DNA of 64,000 bases from Zea mays. Its lineage: Eukaryota > Streptophyta > Magnoliopsida > Poales > Poaceae. The stretch is from NCBI RefSeq assembly GCF_902167145.1, contig NC_050105.1, positions 123,397,898 through 123,461,897 on the forward strand. Direction: 5' to 3'. Positions 1 to 10,678 of the stretch are shown here, in pieces. Positions within the stretch are counted from its first letter, which is position 1, and every line of letters begins with the position of its first letter. The position numbers and the translations under genes are program-made. The notes under the pieces are model-generated. The model did not search any database. It saw nothing but the letters and a program-made list of their open reading frames with translations, and was not told the DNA's origin.

Positions 1-1
1 A

Positions 2-3000
2 GCGCTCCGTCTTCTCGCCGCGCTTCGCTCCCCGTCCGCGCCGCGGCCGCGGCTGAGGCGTAGGCCCGGCCTCCCTCCCGCCCGCGCGGGGCTCGCCGCC
101 GCCGCGGCAATGCCGGCGCCGGAGACCAAGGCGCGCATCCTGGTGGCCGGCGGCGGCATCGGCGGCCTGGTCTTCGCGCTCGCCGCCAGGCGGAAGGGGT
201 TCGAGGTGCTGGTGCTGGAGCGGGACGTGAGCGCCGTCCGCGGGGAAGGGAGGTACCGCGGCCCGATCCAGCTGCAGAGCAACGCGCTCGCCGCGCTCGA
301 GGCCGTCGACGCCGCCGCGGCCGACGAGGTCATGGACGCCGGCTGCGTCACGGGGGACCGCGTCAACGGCATCGTTGACGGCGTTTCTGGCTCCTGGTAA
401 GGGAGGGAGGAAGGCAGGCAGGGTCGTTCCCACGTCAGAGCAAAACTCTTGCACCAAACCACCATGTGGCCGAATTTGATTGCTTTTTACGCTACCCGAG
501 AAAACTTTGACTTCCTCTGGCCGGTGCAAGTGTGGCAAAGGGTTCATCGTCTGCAGTGTTGGCAGTTAGTACTTCACTAAATTCAGTGTGGCAAAGGCGT
601 CAACGGAATTTAGTGAAGCAATTGGTGGTTGACTAGTCGTGACGCTAGCCTGCTTTAGTTGATCGACATGCAAGTTGAAGTCTCTAATCTCTTTGGTGCT
701 TATTTTACAGCTTCTGTTTCCAAATTCCCACGCCGTCTATCTTTTCTGCTTAGCTTTAAGACAGATATATCCCTTCGCTGGAGGCAGCCATTTGACAGTG
801 CCAAGTTGGATTCAGGTACATCAAGTTTGATACGTTTACTCCTGCAGCTGAGCGGGGGCTCCCGGTCACAAGGGTCATTAGCCGCATGACGCTGCAACAG
901 ATCCTTGCTCGAGCAGTTGGCGATGACGCTATATTGAATGGAAGCCATGTAGTCGATTTTACAGATGATGGCAGTAAGGTGAATGGGCAGATATGTCTCT
1001 GCGGCTATGTGAACTTAAACTCAAATTTGGCTGCAGGAGTTTCCATTGCCTGTCTCTAAACCTGCAGTGCTTGTTCGGCTGGGTGTAGGTTACTGCCATA
1101 TTGGAGGACGGTAGGATATTTGAAGGTGACCTTTTGGTTGGTGCCGATGGAATATGGTCAAAGGTAATACAGTTAGTTCTCCTTTTGGTCAGAATCAAGC
1201 ACAAACGGAACCTGATTTGACTGAAGTTTTCTGAATAGGTGAGGAAGACACTATTCGGGCACTCAGATGCCACCTATTCAGGTTACACCTGCTACACTGG
1301 AATTGCAGATTTTGTGCCGCCTGATATCGATACGGTTGGGTATGTTGCATAGATCATGGAATGATGGGTGCCATTTTCAGATTGACTGAAATTTCGTTGT
1401 GCAATAACCATGTCCTCCATTTGTCTTTGTGGAAGGTACCGGGTATTTCTGGGCCACAAACAGTACTTCGTCTCTTCGGATGTCGGTGCCGGTAAAATGC
1501 AATGGTATGCTTTTCACAAGGAAGAGGCTGGTGGCACTGACCCTGAGAACGGTGAGTGCTTAGAGAAGTTTTCAAGCTTAACTAGTGAAATAGGCACTGC
1601 CTCATTGTAAGTTGTGATGAAAAATGAGAACAAAACTTCTCACCCCACAAGTTCACTGTCTGCTTAACATTGACAGGCAAAAAGAAAAGATTGCTTGAGA
1701 TATTTGATGGGTGGTGTGATAATGTCATCGATTTGGTAAACGCAACCGACGAAGAAGCGATTCTTCGCCGAGATATATACGACCGCCCACCTACTATAAA
1801 TTGGGGGAAAGGTCGTGTCACCTTGCTCGGCGATTCTGTCCATGCTATGCAGCCAAATCTGGGTCAAGGTGGCTGCATGGCTATTGAGGTATGCGATTTC
1901 TTAGCCTGCCATGGATATGTTCTTGTGTTGATGTCTACCACGTAACACAATAGCAACCTTGTACTTGTTTCTGTAGGATGGTTACCAGCTGGCCGTAGAA
2001 CTAGAGAATGCCTGGCAAGAGAGTGTCAAGACTGGAACTCCTATGGACATAGTTTCCTCCTTGAGACGGTAATTTTCTGTATATATTCTAGCATGTTTAG
2101 TAGTATAAAGATAGTGTTTCTTGAAACATGCACTGGATTTTTTATTTGAATGCTTGGACTCCCTCCAACTTCAAAGCAATACTCTTCTTCAATGTATTTT
2201 AAACTCTAGTTAGTAAGTTGCCTGAAAAGCAAAGTATTTGTTGGCATATTGTTCCTGCAGTTATGAGAAAGAGAGAAGGGTGCGTGTTGCTGTTATACAT
2301 GGACTGGCAAGAATGGCAGCAATCATGGCTACCACCTATAGACCGTATTTGGGTGTTGGTCTAGGACCTTTATCGGTATGCAATAAACACACTCAATGCA
2401 CAGATCGCACTCTCTTTTCAGCAACATTTAAAATTAGTTGTGAAGTATGTTACCATCAATTTTATTGGATTTCTGAAATATGGTTTCGAATCAGAACTAT
2501 ATTACCAAATTACCATCCTCCTAAGAGCATTACTGAAGAACTTCATACTGGAAGTACTTGAACTGCATACTAAATTTATTTACCTGTAGTTTTTGACCAA
2601 GTTGCGGATACCACACCCTGGAAGGGTTGGTGGCAGATTCTTCATCAAGTATGGAATGCCTGCTATGCTGAGCTGGGTGCTTGGTGGCAATAGGTGCATA
2701 CCAAAATTATGAATTACTATCATGTGTTCCTGTTTCAACTTTCAAGCACATATGCAATAGTAATAGGTTACCATTAGTTTAAATGTCACACACAAAGAAA
2801 TAAACACCACTCAGGCTTTCTTCTTAGTTTCCAATTACCACATCCGTACTCATCGTGCAAATGAAACTTTTCGCTGTGTATAGCTCAAAGCTAGAAGGAA
2901 GACCTTTAAGCTGCCGACTTTCTGACAAGGTATGTTGTCATAGTAACTGTGAAATTGATTTAGTACCAGCATTTAATACTTACTGACATCTAGCATCATT

Positions 3001-4055
3001 CTGAAGGCACATGACGAGCTTTATCGGTGGTTTGACGATGACGATGCGCTGGAACAAGCTATGGGTGGAGAGTACGTTCTTTGTTTCTTCTTATATTTCA
3101 TTTTTATTTTGTGAAACGAAGTGTTTGATTTATTACTTTATTTCAGCACTTTTGGACAAAAAAATCATTCATAATACTATTTGCAGATGGTACCTCTTCG
3201 CAACAAGTGAAGCAAACAACAATAGCTTGCAGCAGCCCATTCGTTTAATTAGGGATGAGCAGAGGTCACTCTCTGTTGGGTATGTCTAAATAGCAAACTC
3301 ATTTCTGCCCTAATTGCATTCAATCAAGGCTTTATGGAACAAAACTAGTGAATTTTCTTTTGCAGCAGCCGGTCAGATGCTAATGACTCAGCTTCTTCCC
3401 TATCATTGCCCTTTCCACAGGTTAGTTAATCCGAATGATGACAGGGTTTAAACGAACTTCTCATGTGTTGCATTGTACAAGGCCTTGTATCCGTAAACTG
3501 CTTGTACCAGTCTTCAGTTTTCTGAACTTGATGCAGATATCAGAAAGGCATGCTACTATCACGTGCAAGAATAAGGCTTTCTATCTGACTGATCTCGGGA
3601 GTGAACATGGTACCTGGATTACCGAGTAAGCCCTGAAAGAACCATGGTGCTATGCCCCATCGTCGAGAATTTCAGTAACAAGATTTTACTCACTGACCTT
3701 CATGTGATTGTCCAGCAATGAAGGTAGACGTTACCGCGTGCCACCAAACTTCCCGGTTCGTTTCCATCCTTCCGATGTCATTGAGTTTGGTTCCGATAAG
3801 AAGGTAGCTATACTACCGTCCTTTGCCTTTTATTTTTCTTCACATTTGGTTTGTTCCTCTTATTTAGCCAATTGTTCGTCTTGTGGCGTTCATCCCTGAA
3901 TCAATGTGAAACCTTTTCTTCTGAATTACAATCAACTTGTGCAAAACCTACAGGCTATGTTCCGGGTGAAGGTGCTGAACACGCTCCCATACGAATCAGC
4001 AAGAAGTGGGAAGCAGCAGGGGCTGCAGCAAGAGCAAGTCCTCCAGGCAGCATGA
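2..4055 (+). CDS. ZEP: Zeaxanthin epoxidase, 16 exons, 5' end outside window
   Basis: Plastid FAD-dependent monooxygenase that converts zeaxanthin to violaxanthin via antheraxanthin, in the xanthophyll cycle and ABA precursor pathway. Exons I can place: 2-396, 816-978, 1089-1163, 1239-1339, 1436-1551, 1677-1888, 1977-2068, 2261-2375, 2590-2693, 2884-2929, 3007-3071, 3187-3279, 3366-3420, 3537-3625, 3716-3803, 3954-4055. All junctions are GT-AG and phases match, giving 636 codons plus stop. The FAD dinucleotide motif VAGGGIGG and the second FAD motif LLGDSVHAMQPN are present. Exons 12-16 encode the C-terminal FHA domain (SERHATI, SEHGTW). The frame is open upstream of ATG 110 to base 2, with an Arg/Ala/Pro-rich stretch that looks like transit peptide, so the true start is probably left of the window and ATG 110 is internal. 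I see no disabling change. Confidence 0.95.
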
Positions 4056-4460
4056 ATGGAGACACCAGTCACCATCCCATCATCAGCGACACTGTACTGT
4101 ATAGCAATCGGGAGATACACGATACTCCAACGCGTAAAAAAGCGTAAAAGATACGTCAAAACAGATGTGATTTTTGCATCCATGCAGATGCGAAACAGGA
4201 TTTTGAATCCTAGCACCTAACGGATTTAAATGATGAAGTTTCAGTTCTACGAGAGGAACTGAGTTGTACGATAGGGATAACTTAGCTGTTGTCGGACTGT
4301 GTACATTGTTGGTATCATCACCCAAAATATTGTACATCTAGAAGCCATATTGTAATTACGGCACGTATACAGTAACACTTTGATCATGTAATACAGTATA
4401 TAGTTGTTTACGGCACGTATACTTTGATCATGTAATACAGTATATCTGGCGCTGAGTCAG
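4056..4460 (+). other. ZEP 3' UTR and flank with a short direct repeat
   Basis: Sequence downstream of the ZEP stop. A block beginning acggcacgtata and containing ctttgatcatgtaatacag occurs at about 4358-4401 and again at about 4410-4444, a tandem duplication of roughly 52 bases. The degraded second ZEP copy (28411 onward) lacks the extra unit. A poly(A) site probably lies here, but I cannot place it. Confidence 0.5.
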
Positions 4461-4619
4461 ATAGGGTATGATTTGTTCTTCCACCAGCGCCAGTTTCTTG
4501 AACTGCTGGATTTTCTTTGAAATTCATGCAGAATAAAAAAACTATAAAAATCCTTTCACGATCCACTGGAATTTCTACTCCATCACAGTAAGCATGTGTT
4601 GTTAGGGTTTTTGTACTGG

Positions 4620-4800
4620 CCAAACTTTTTGTTTAAGTTTGACTAGATTTATAGAAGAAAATAATAGTAACAGGTGTATCATGTATCCTTAAATAACTTT
4701 ATTATAAATACTTAGCAATTCATCTAATGATACTAACTATACACTGGTTTAATATTTTTATAGACTAAGTTAACGTTGATAATACATTTTATACTAATTA
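4620..4800. mobile_element. Stowaway-like MITE remnant (tentative)
   Basis: The AT-rich stretch starting aaactttttgtttaag and tttgactagatttatag resembles the interior of grass mariner/Stowaway MITEs. I see neither clear terminal inverted repeats nor a TA duplication, so it would be an old fragment. Nothing else is visible up to the hAT-like element at 4901. Confidence 0.35.
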
Positions 4801-4984
4801 TGACGCTTTTTATGTATAGACTAGAGACAGAGAAATTACATTCCAAACGCTTTTGGAGGTGGGAACAGACGGTTGCCTAGGAGGCTATAGGACATGCGAC
4901 TAGAGATGTCAATAGATAAATAATCGGCATATGCATACCCACGAGAAAAAAAACCTGTCGGATCACTCATATCTACTTGGGTTG

Positions 4985-5611
4985 TGTGGGGGACAGATAT
5001 CCCCCGGGTCCACTGGAAGGGCAAAAGACCTCACGAGAGGTCCAAGGGCCCAATAAATCGTAAGGTCATTCCTTCGTGGGCCTGGGGAGGGACAATCAGT
5101 AAAGCAAGTTGACGTAAGGCCGGATTGGTGCAAGCCCGGACGGCCCACAGCGTTGAGCAAGCGACCACAACAAAGATCCGACTTTCCCGCGCTGGAGCCC
5201 CATGCAACGGAACCAGGCGAGGATAGGTCGGCAGAACCATAGGAAGATAGACTCAAACAGTTCATTATCTTTTAGGTGCACATTGTTATCATATCCACAT
5301 GTATTGCCCCACGGTCGAATATATAAGGTCTAGGGGGCACCCCTTCAGAACGATCGATCCCATCACTCAGCCATCCACCTCAACTCTCCACGTTCTCGCT
5401 TTAGAGAGCTACCTTGTAACCCATAGCACAAAGCATACTCACCAGGACGTAGGGTGTTACGCATCTCTAAGCGGTCCGAACCTGTAAACACTGTCCATTG
5501 TCCCTCGTGCATCTGGCACGAACCATTTTGCTACAGTCGACGACACCGTTCTGCTCCTAAAACACCTAGAGGGGCAACCCCGGGTGTGCGGTTGGACCCA
5601 AAACACCGACA
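4985..5611. mobile_element. Solo LTR, 627 bp
   Basis: It begins tgtggggga and ends acaccgaca, the usual TG...CA ends of an LTR. It is flanked by the 5-bp duplication ggttg (4980-4984 and 5612-5616). A tatataag box at about 5319-5326 and the segment ggggcaccccttcagaacg look like an LTR promoter. No internal retroelement sequence remains, so LTR-LTR recombination is the likely origin. It is probably Ty3/gypsy, but the family is not identified. Confidence 0.8.
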
Positions 5612-5639
5612 GGTTGACTGTCACCAGCGCCTTTCTTCT

Positions 5640-5834
5640 ATCAAGAAAAGCAAGAAGACCATTATGAAGACTCTGGGAGTGATCCGGGATGGGGATTCTC
5701 TGAGTCAAGTGGTGCTGGATGAATATAGTCGCATTTTCAGCAAATCTCTTTCCCAGGTGCAGATCCAAGCTCTTGCCTCTCTTTTCGGTTGGTCTCTACC
5801 AGAAGAAATGTTGGCTGTGGAGGCTACACTTTGA
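5640..5834 (+). pseudogene. LINE ORF1 C-terminal remnant
   Basis: A short frame (MKTLGVIRDG... to EATL) ends in TGA just before the endonuclease ORF. This is where the ORF1 tail lies in plant L1 elements, and the sequence resembles the conserved end of such ORF1 proteins. The N-terminal RNA-binding part is missing because of 5' truncation. Confidence 0.6.
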
Positions 5835-8800
5835 GGAAGGTTCTCGTCCTTGGGTTGTCGGTCTGTTGGTCGTCTTAAGCTAGTGGTTTATGGATCCTTC
5901 AAAAATTCTCATTTGGAATGTTAGGGGGCTTAATGCCTCGGCTCGCCAGGATGCTGTAAGGGCTGAGGTCGTCTCATCTGGAGTGGATGTGGTTTGTTTA
6001 CAGGAAACTAAAATGCAGGATATTTCTCGTTTTTTGGTTATCCAGATGCTTGGACCAGATTTTGCCAACTTTGTTTTTCGCCCTTCTATTGGGGCTAGTG
6101 GTGGCATTTTGGTAGCCTGGAAAGATCATATTAATTGGTCTGGTGTTTCTAGAGTGGATGTTCACTCAGTGTCAATTCTTTTTCATCCTGTTGATGATGT
6201 GGAGTGGTGGCTGACTTGTGTGTATGGTCCCCAACTCAACCAGGACAAAATTGCCTTCCTTCAAGAATTGAGAGATATTCGTGCTTCCTGTTCTGGCCCT
6301 TGGTTGGTCCTTGGGGATTTTAATTTAATTTACAAAGACGAAGATAAGAATAACTCCAATCTGGATAGGCCAATGATGCATAGTTTCTGGAGGTGGATTG
6401 ATGACTTGGCTCTTAAGGAGTTGCCTTTGGTTGGGCGTAAGTACACCTGGTCGAATGGGCAGCATAATCCAACTCTTGTCAAATTGGACCGTGTTTTCTG
6501 TTCCTTGGATTGGGATGATCAGTTCCCTTGGGCCCTGCTGCAAAGTTCGGCCTCTTTCGATTCAGACCATTGCCCGCTTCTTCTGGGGCTTAAGGATATT
6601 GTGCAAGGAAAGCCACAGTTTCATTTTGAAGCTTTTTGGACAAGATTGGATGGGTTTCTGGTAGCTGTTGAGGAAGCCTGGGCTGCTGTTCCTGCTAGTC
6701 ACTGTCCGTTGCTCACTCTCTACATGAAGCTCAAGGCCACGGCTAAAGCTCTTCAAGGTTGGGGCGAGAAAAAGGTTGGTCATATTAGATCACAACTTGG
6801 TCTTGCCAGGGAGCTGCTCCACCAGTTCGACATAGCCCAGGACAGTAGAAGTCTATCTCATGAAGAAGTTTGGTTGCGTAATAATCTAAAGCAGCACAGT
6901 CTTGCTCTTGCGTCTCTATGGCGCTCCTTGGTCCGGATGAGATCCCGGATTTTTTGGTTGAAGGATGGGGATGCGAATACTGCTTTGTTTCACTCTCATG
7001 CGAGGTATCGCAAAGCTAAGAGTTTCATCCCTAGAATTGTCTCAGAGGATGGATCGGTTTTCACTGCCCAGGAAGAGAAGGCGGACTTGTTCACTGATTT
7101 TTATAGGATTCTGCTTGGTTCTGCAATCAATAGGGGGCTGCGGTTGATTTGGAACAGCTTGGAGTTCCCACATTTGATCTAGAAGCTCTTGACAGACCTT
7201 TCTCAGCGGATGAGGTTTGTAATACAATCATTAGTCTTCCTCTTGACAAGGCGCCAGGGCCAGACGGGTTCACAGGTCGTTTTTACAAGGTCTGTTGGTC
7301 CATAATCAAGATTGATGTCTTGGCTGCGATATCCTGTGTTTGGGCCAGAAAGTTTGCCAACATGAATTGCCTGAACTCCGCTTACATCACTCTCATTCCA
7401 AAATTGGAAGGGGTCGACAAGGTCAAGGATTTTAGACCTATCAGTCTTATTCATAGTTTTGCAAAGCTGATGACTAAGCTTATGGCTAATAGGTTGGCTT
7501 CTCAGTTGCAGCATCTTGTCTCGCCTAATCAATCTGCTTTCATCAAGAAAAGGTTTATTCAAGATAATTTTATGCTGGTACAACACACTGCCCGTTTTTT
7601 GCAGCAACAAAAACAGCCTCGTATCATGATCAAACTGGACATTTCTAAGGCGTTTAATAGTGTTTCCTGGCCTTTTTTAATTGAAGTCCTCATTAGGCTG
7701 GGTTTTGGGCAGATTTGGTGCAACGTCGTTTGCGGCTTGTTGTCCTCTTCCTCAACTCAGATTTTGCTTAACGGATGCCCGAGAGAAGTCATATATCATC
7801 GGCGGGGTTTGCGTCAAGGGGACCCATTGTCTCCTATGCTTTTCGTCTTGGTTATGGATGTCCTTAATTTTATGGTGCAGCGTGCCTCTGCGATAGGGGT
7901 CCTCTAGCCCCTTTCTTCGAGACTCCTTCACCACCGGATCTCTTTATACGCGGATGATGTGGTTGTTTTTCTTCGGCCGGATGCGGTTGATATTGAGGCA
8001 TTTAAGGGGATTCTACATCTTTTTGGTGAAGCCTCTGGTCTGAAGGCCAACATTCAGAAGAGTAATGTTTTCCCAATTCATTGTGATGAGGAAGTTCTAG
8101 CTTCAATGCAGGCATCACTACCTTGCCAATTATCTAATTTCCCATGCAAATATCTTGGGCTTTCGTTATCCTTAAAACGTCTATCTAGGCCGCAATTGCA
8201 ATCTATCGTTGATCGTATTGCTGACATGCTTCCCGGATGGAAGGCGGCGCTTATGACCAAGGCTGGACGGGCTGTTTATATTCAGTCAGTTATGACTTCC
8301 AGATTTGTGTATTTGGCTATGGCCCTGGATCTTCCTGCTTGGGCAATCAAGGCAATTGACAGATTAAGGAGAGCTTTCCTTTGGAAAGGCGGGAAAGAAA
8401 TCAAGGGAGGGCATTGTTCTTTGGCTTGGAGTAAAGTCACTCGTCCTAAAGAATTGGGTGGTCTTGGTCTTTTTGATTTAAAATTGTTTGGTTGGGCCCT
8501 TAGAGTCAGATGGCTCTGATTGCAGAAATCAGATCCTGGGAGGTCGTGGGCTGTTTTTCCGCTTCATTTCCCAAAGGAAATGGTTTGCCTATTCAATTAT
8601 GCTGTGTATACTGAGATTGGAAATGGACTCAACACACTTTTTTGGACTGATAAATGGTTGCATGGGCATTGCATCCAAGAGCTTGCCCCTGCAGTGTTTG
8701 CCTCTATTCCTAGGAGGGTTACCAAAAGAAGATTGGTGAAGGATGCCTTGACTAATTGGAGTTGGGTTCAAGATGTTCAGGGAGCTCTTTCCTATGCTTT

Positions 8801-9389
8801 TTGGGTGCAGTTTTTGGATTTGGCTGAGTTTTTGGAAGATACCTTGCTGCAGCCCAATGTGCAAGATCGTCATGTTTGGAGGTTTTCTAGTTCCGGGGAT
8901 TATTCTTCAAAGTCCGCTTACTGTGCTATGTTTCATGGCTCGGTGTTTTTCAAGCAGGCTGATCGAATTTGGAAGACTTGGGCCCCTAGCAAATGTCGGT
9001 TTTTTCTTTGGCTTGTGGCTCACAACAAATGTTGGACAACAGATAGATTGGCCAAACGAGGATTGACTCAGTCGCTTCTTTGTCCGTTCTGTGATCAACA
9101 TGATGAGACTATCAACCATCTGCTGGTGGGCTGCTCCTTTGCGTGACATTTCTGGTTTGAGTTGCTCAGGTCTTTTGGTTTGCAGGACTTCTTTCCAGGA
9201 CAGGACATAGATGATTTTGATCATTGGTGGTGTTCCAATAGTGCTCGGTTGGGTGGTCTGAGTAAGAAGGGCTTTGACTCTTTGGTCGCTTTAGGCGCTT
9301 GGATGTTATGGAAGCATAGAAATGGTGTTGTCTTCAATGGCTCCCATCCAAACTTGGTGGTGGCCATTCGGCTGGCCAGGGAGGAAGCT

Positions 9390-10629
9390 TGAAAGGGAAA
9401 TGTGCCCTTGGGCCATTTCTAAGTATTTTGGTGATTGAGTGCCAACACAAGTGCTTAAATGTGAATCTATACCCATGGATGGACAAAGTGCAAATCAAGA
9501 GTAAAGGTATGTTTCTAAGCCTTAGTACATTGTTTTGAAGACTAATGTATTGTGTCTAAGTGCTTGAAACAGGAGAGATCGAGTCAGAGAAAAGTTGGTT
9601 GTGTACAGCCAAAAGGTTGTTCGGTCTGGAGCACCGGACTGTCCGGTGGTGCACCGGACAGTGTCCGGTGCGCCAGACTGACTCGGGCGAACTGGCCGCT
9701 CTCGGGAACTTACCGGCGACGTACGACTATAATTCACCGGACTGTCCGGTGTGCACCGGACTGTCCGGTGAGCCAACGGTCGGCCGGGCCAACGGTCGGC
9801 CGCGCGATCTGCGCGGGACACGTGCCCGAGCCAACGGCTAGAAGGGGGCACCGGACTGTCCGGTGTGCACCGGACATGTCTGGTGCGCCAACGGCTCTCT
9901 GGCAGCCAACAGTCGGCTGCGCCGTTTAAGGAAAGAAATCGGGCACCGGACAGTGTCCGGTGTGCACCGGACTGTCCGGTGCACCAGTCGACAGAAGGCA
10001 AGATCAGCCTTCCAGATTTGCTCTCAACGGCTCCTAGCTGCCTTGGGGCTATAAAAGGGACCCCTAGGCGCATGGAGGAGAAAACCAAGCATTCTTACAA
10101 CATTCCTAAGCACCAAGACATCGATTCCGCGCATTTGGTTCATTGTGATAGCATCTAGAGCTCTTGTTGAGTTGTGTTGCGAGCTCTTGTTGCGACTTGT
10201 GTGCGTGTTGTTGCTCTGATTTTGAGTCTTGTGTGCGTTGCTAGTTCCTCCCTTACTCCATATTTCTTTGTGAATCTCAAGTGTACGGGCGAGAGGCTCC
10301 AAGTTGTGGAGATTCCTCGCAAACGGGATATTGAAAGGCAAAGCAAAACACCGTGGTATTCAAGTTGGTCTTTGGACCGCTTGAGAGGGGTTGATTGCAA
10401 CCCTCGTCCGTTGGGACGCCACAACGTGGAGTAGGCAAGCGTTGGTCTTGGCCGAACCACGGGATAAACCACTGTGTCATCTCTGTGTTTGATCTCTTGT
10501 GGTATTGTGTTTTGTTGAGACTCCTCTCTAGCCACTCGGCGATTATTGTGCTAACACTTAACAAGTTTTTGTGGCTATAAGTTTAAGTTTCACAGGATCA
10601 CCTATTCACCCCCCCTCTAGGTGCTCTCA
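9390..10629 (+). repeat. E1 5' LTR, 1240 bp, with palindrome array
   Basis: Starts tgaaagggaaatgtgccc and ends ctaggtgctctca. Between about 9637 and 9985 it carries many copies of the palindrome caccggactgtccggtg and variants with caccggacagtgtccggtg. The TATA box tataaaag is at 10050-10057. Confidence 0.92.
10050..10057 (+). promoter_or_regulatory. TATA box of E1 5' LTR
   Basis: tataaaag lies directly downstream of the palindrome array, in the context ggggctataaaaggga. The same box recurs in the E1 3' LTR (17494-17501) and in both E2 LTRs (30853-30860 and 38409-38416). It is the likely start region for the element transcript. Confidence 0.7.
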
Positions 10630-10631
10630 AT

Positions 10632-10643
10632 TGGTATCGGGGC
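10632..10643 (+). other. E1 primer binding site (initiator tRNA-Met type, mutated)
   Basis: tggtatcggggc follows the 5' LTR after two bases. The canonical form tggtatcagagc, complementary to the 3' end of initiator tRNA-Met, is intact in E3 (44643-44654) and E4 (complement 56710-56721). E1 differs at two positions. Confidence 0.75.
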
Positions 10644-10678
10644 TGTTCTCTTCACAAAGGGACTAACCGCCCGAAGAG

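Noticed and set aside
4932..4955. Shared cgagaaaaaaa at 4942 and 18367 as a LINE target duplication
   Set aside because: The right copy is the LINE's own 3' end plus A tract, so the match is likely coincidence. The LINE 5' border stays unresolved.
9637..9985. Palindrome arrays resembling a CRISPR-like or spaced repeat array
   Set aside because: They lie inside LTRs of plant retrotransposons, spacing is irregular, and the arrays occur at equivalent positions in both LTRs of each element.
9522..10088. Frames of 90-190 residues in the LTR arrays repeating HRTVRCTPDSPV-like words (also near 17152, 30344, 37899, 49080 and 57274)
   Set aside because: Artefacts of the palindromic CACCGGACTGTCCGGTG repeats, which read open in several frames on both strands.
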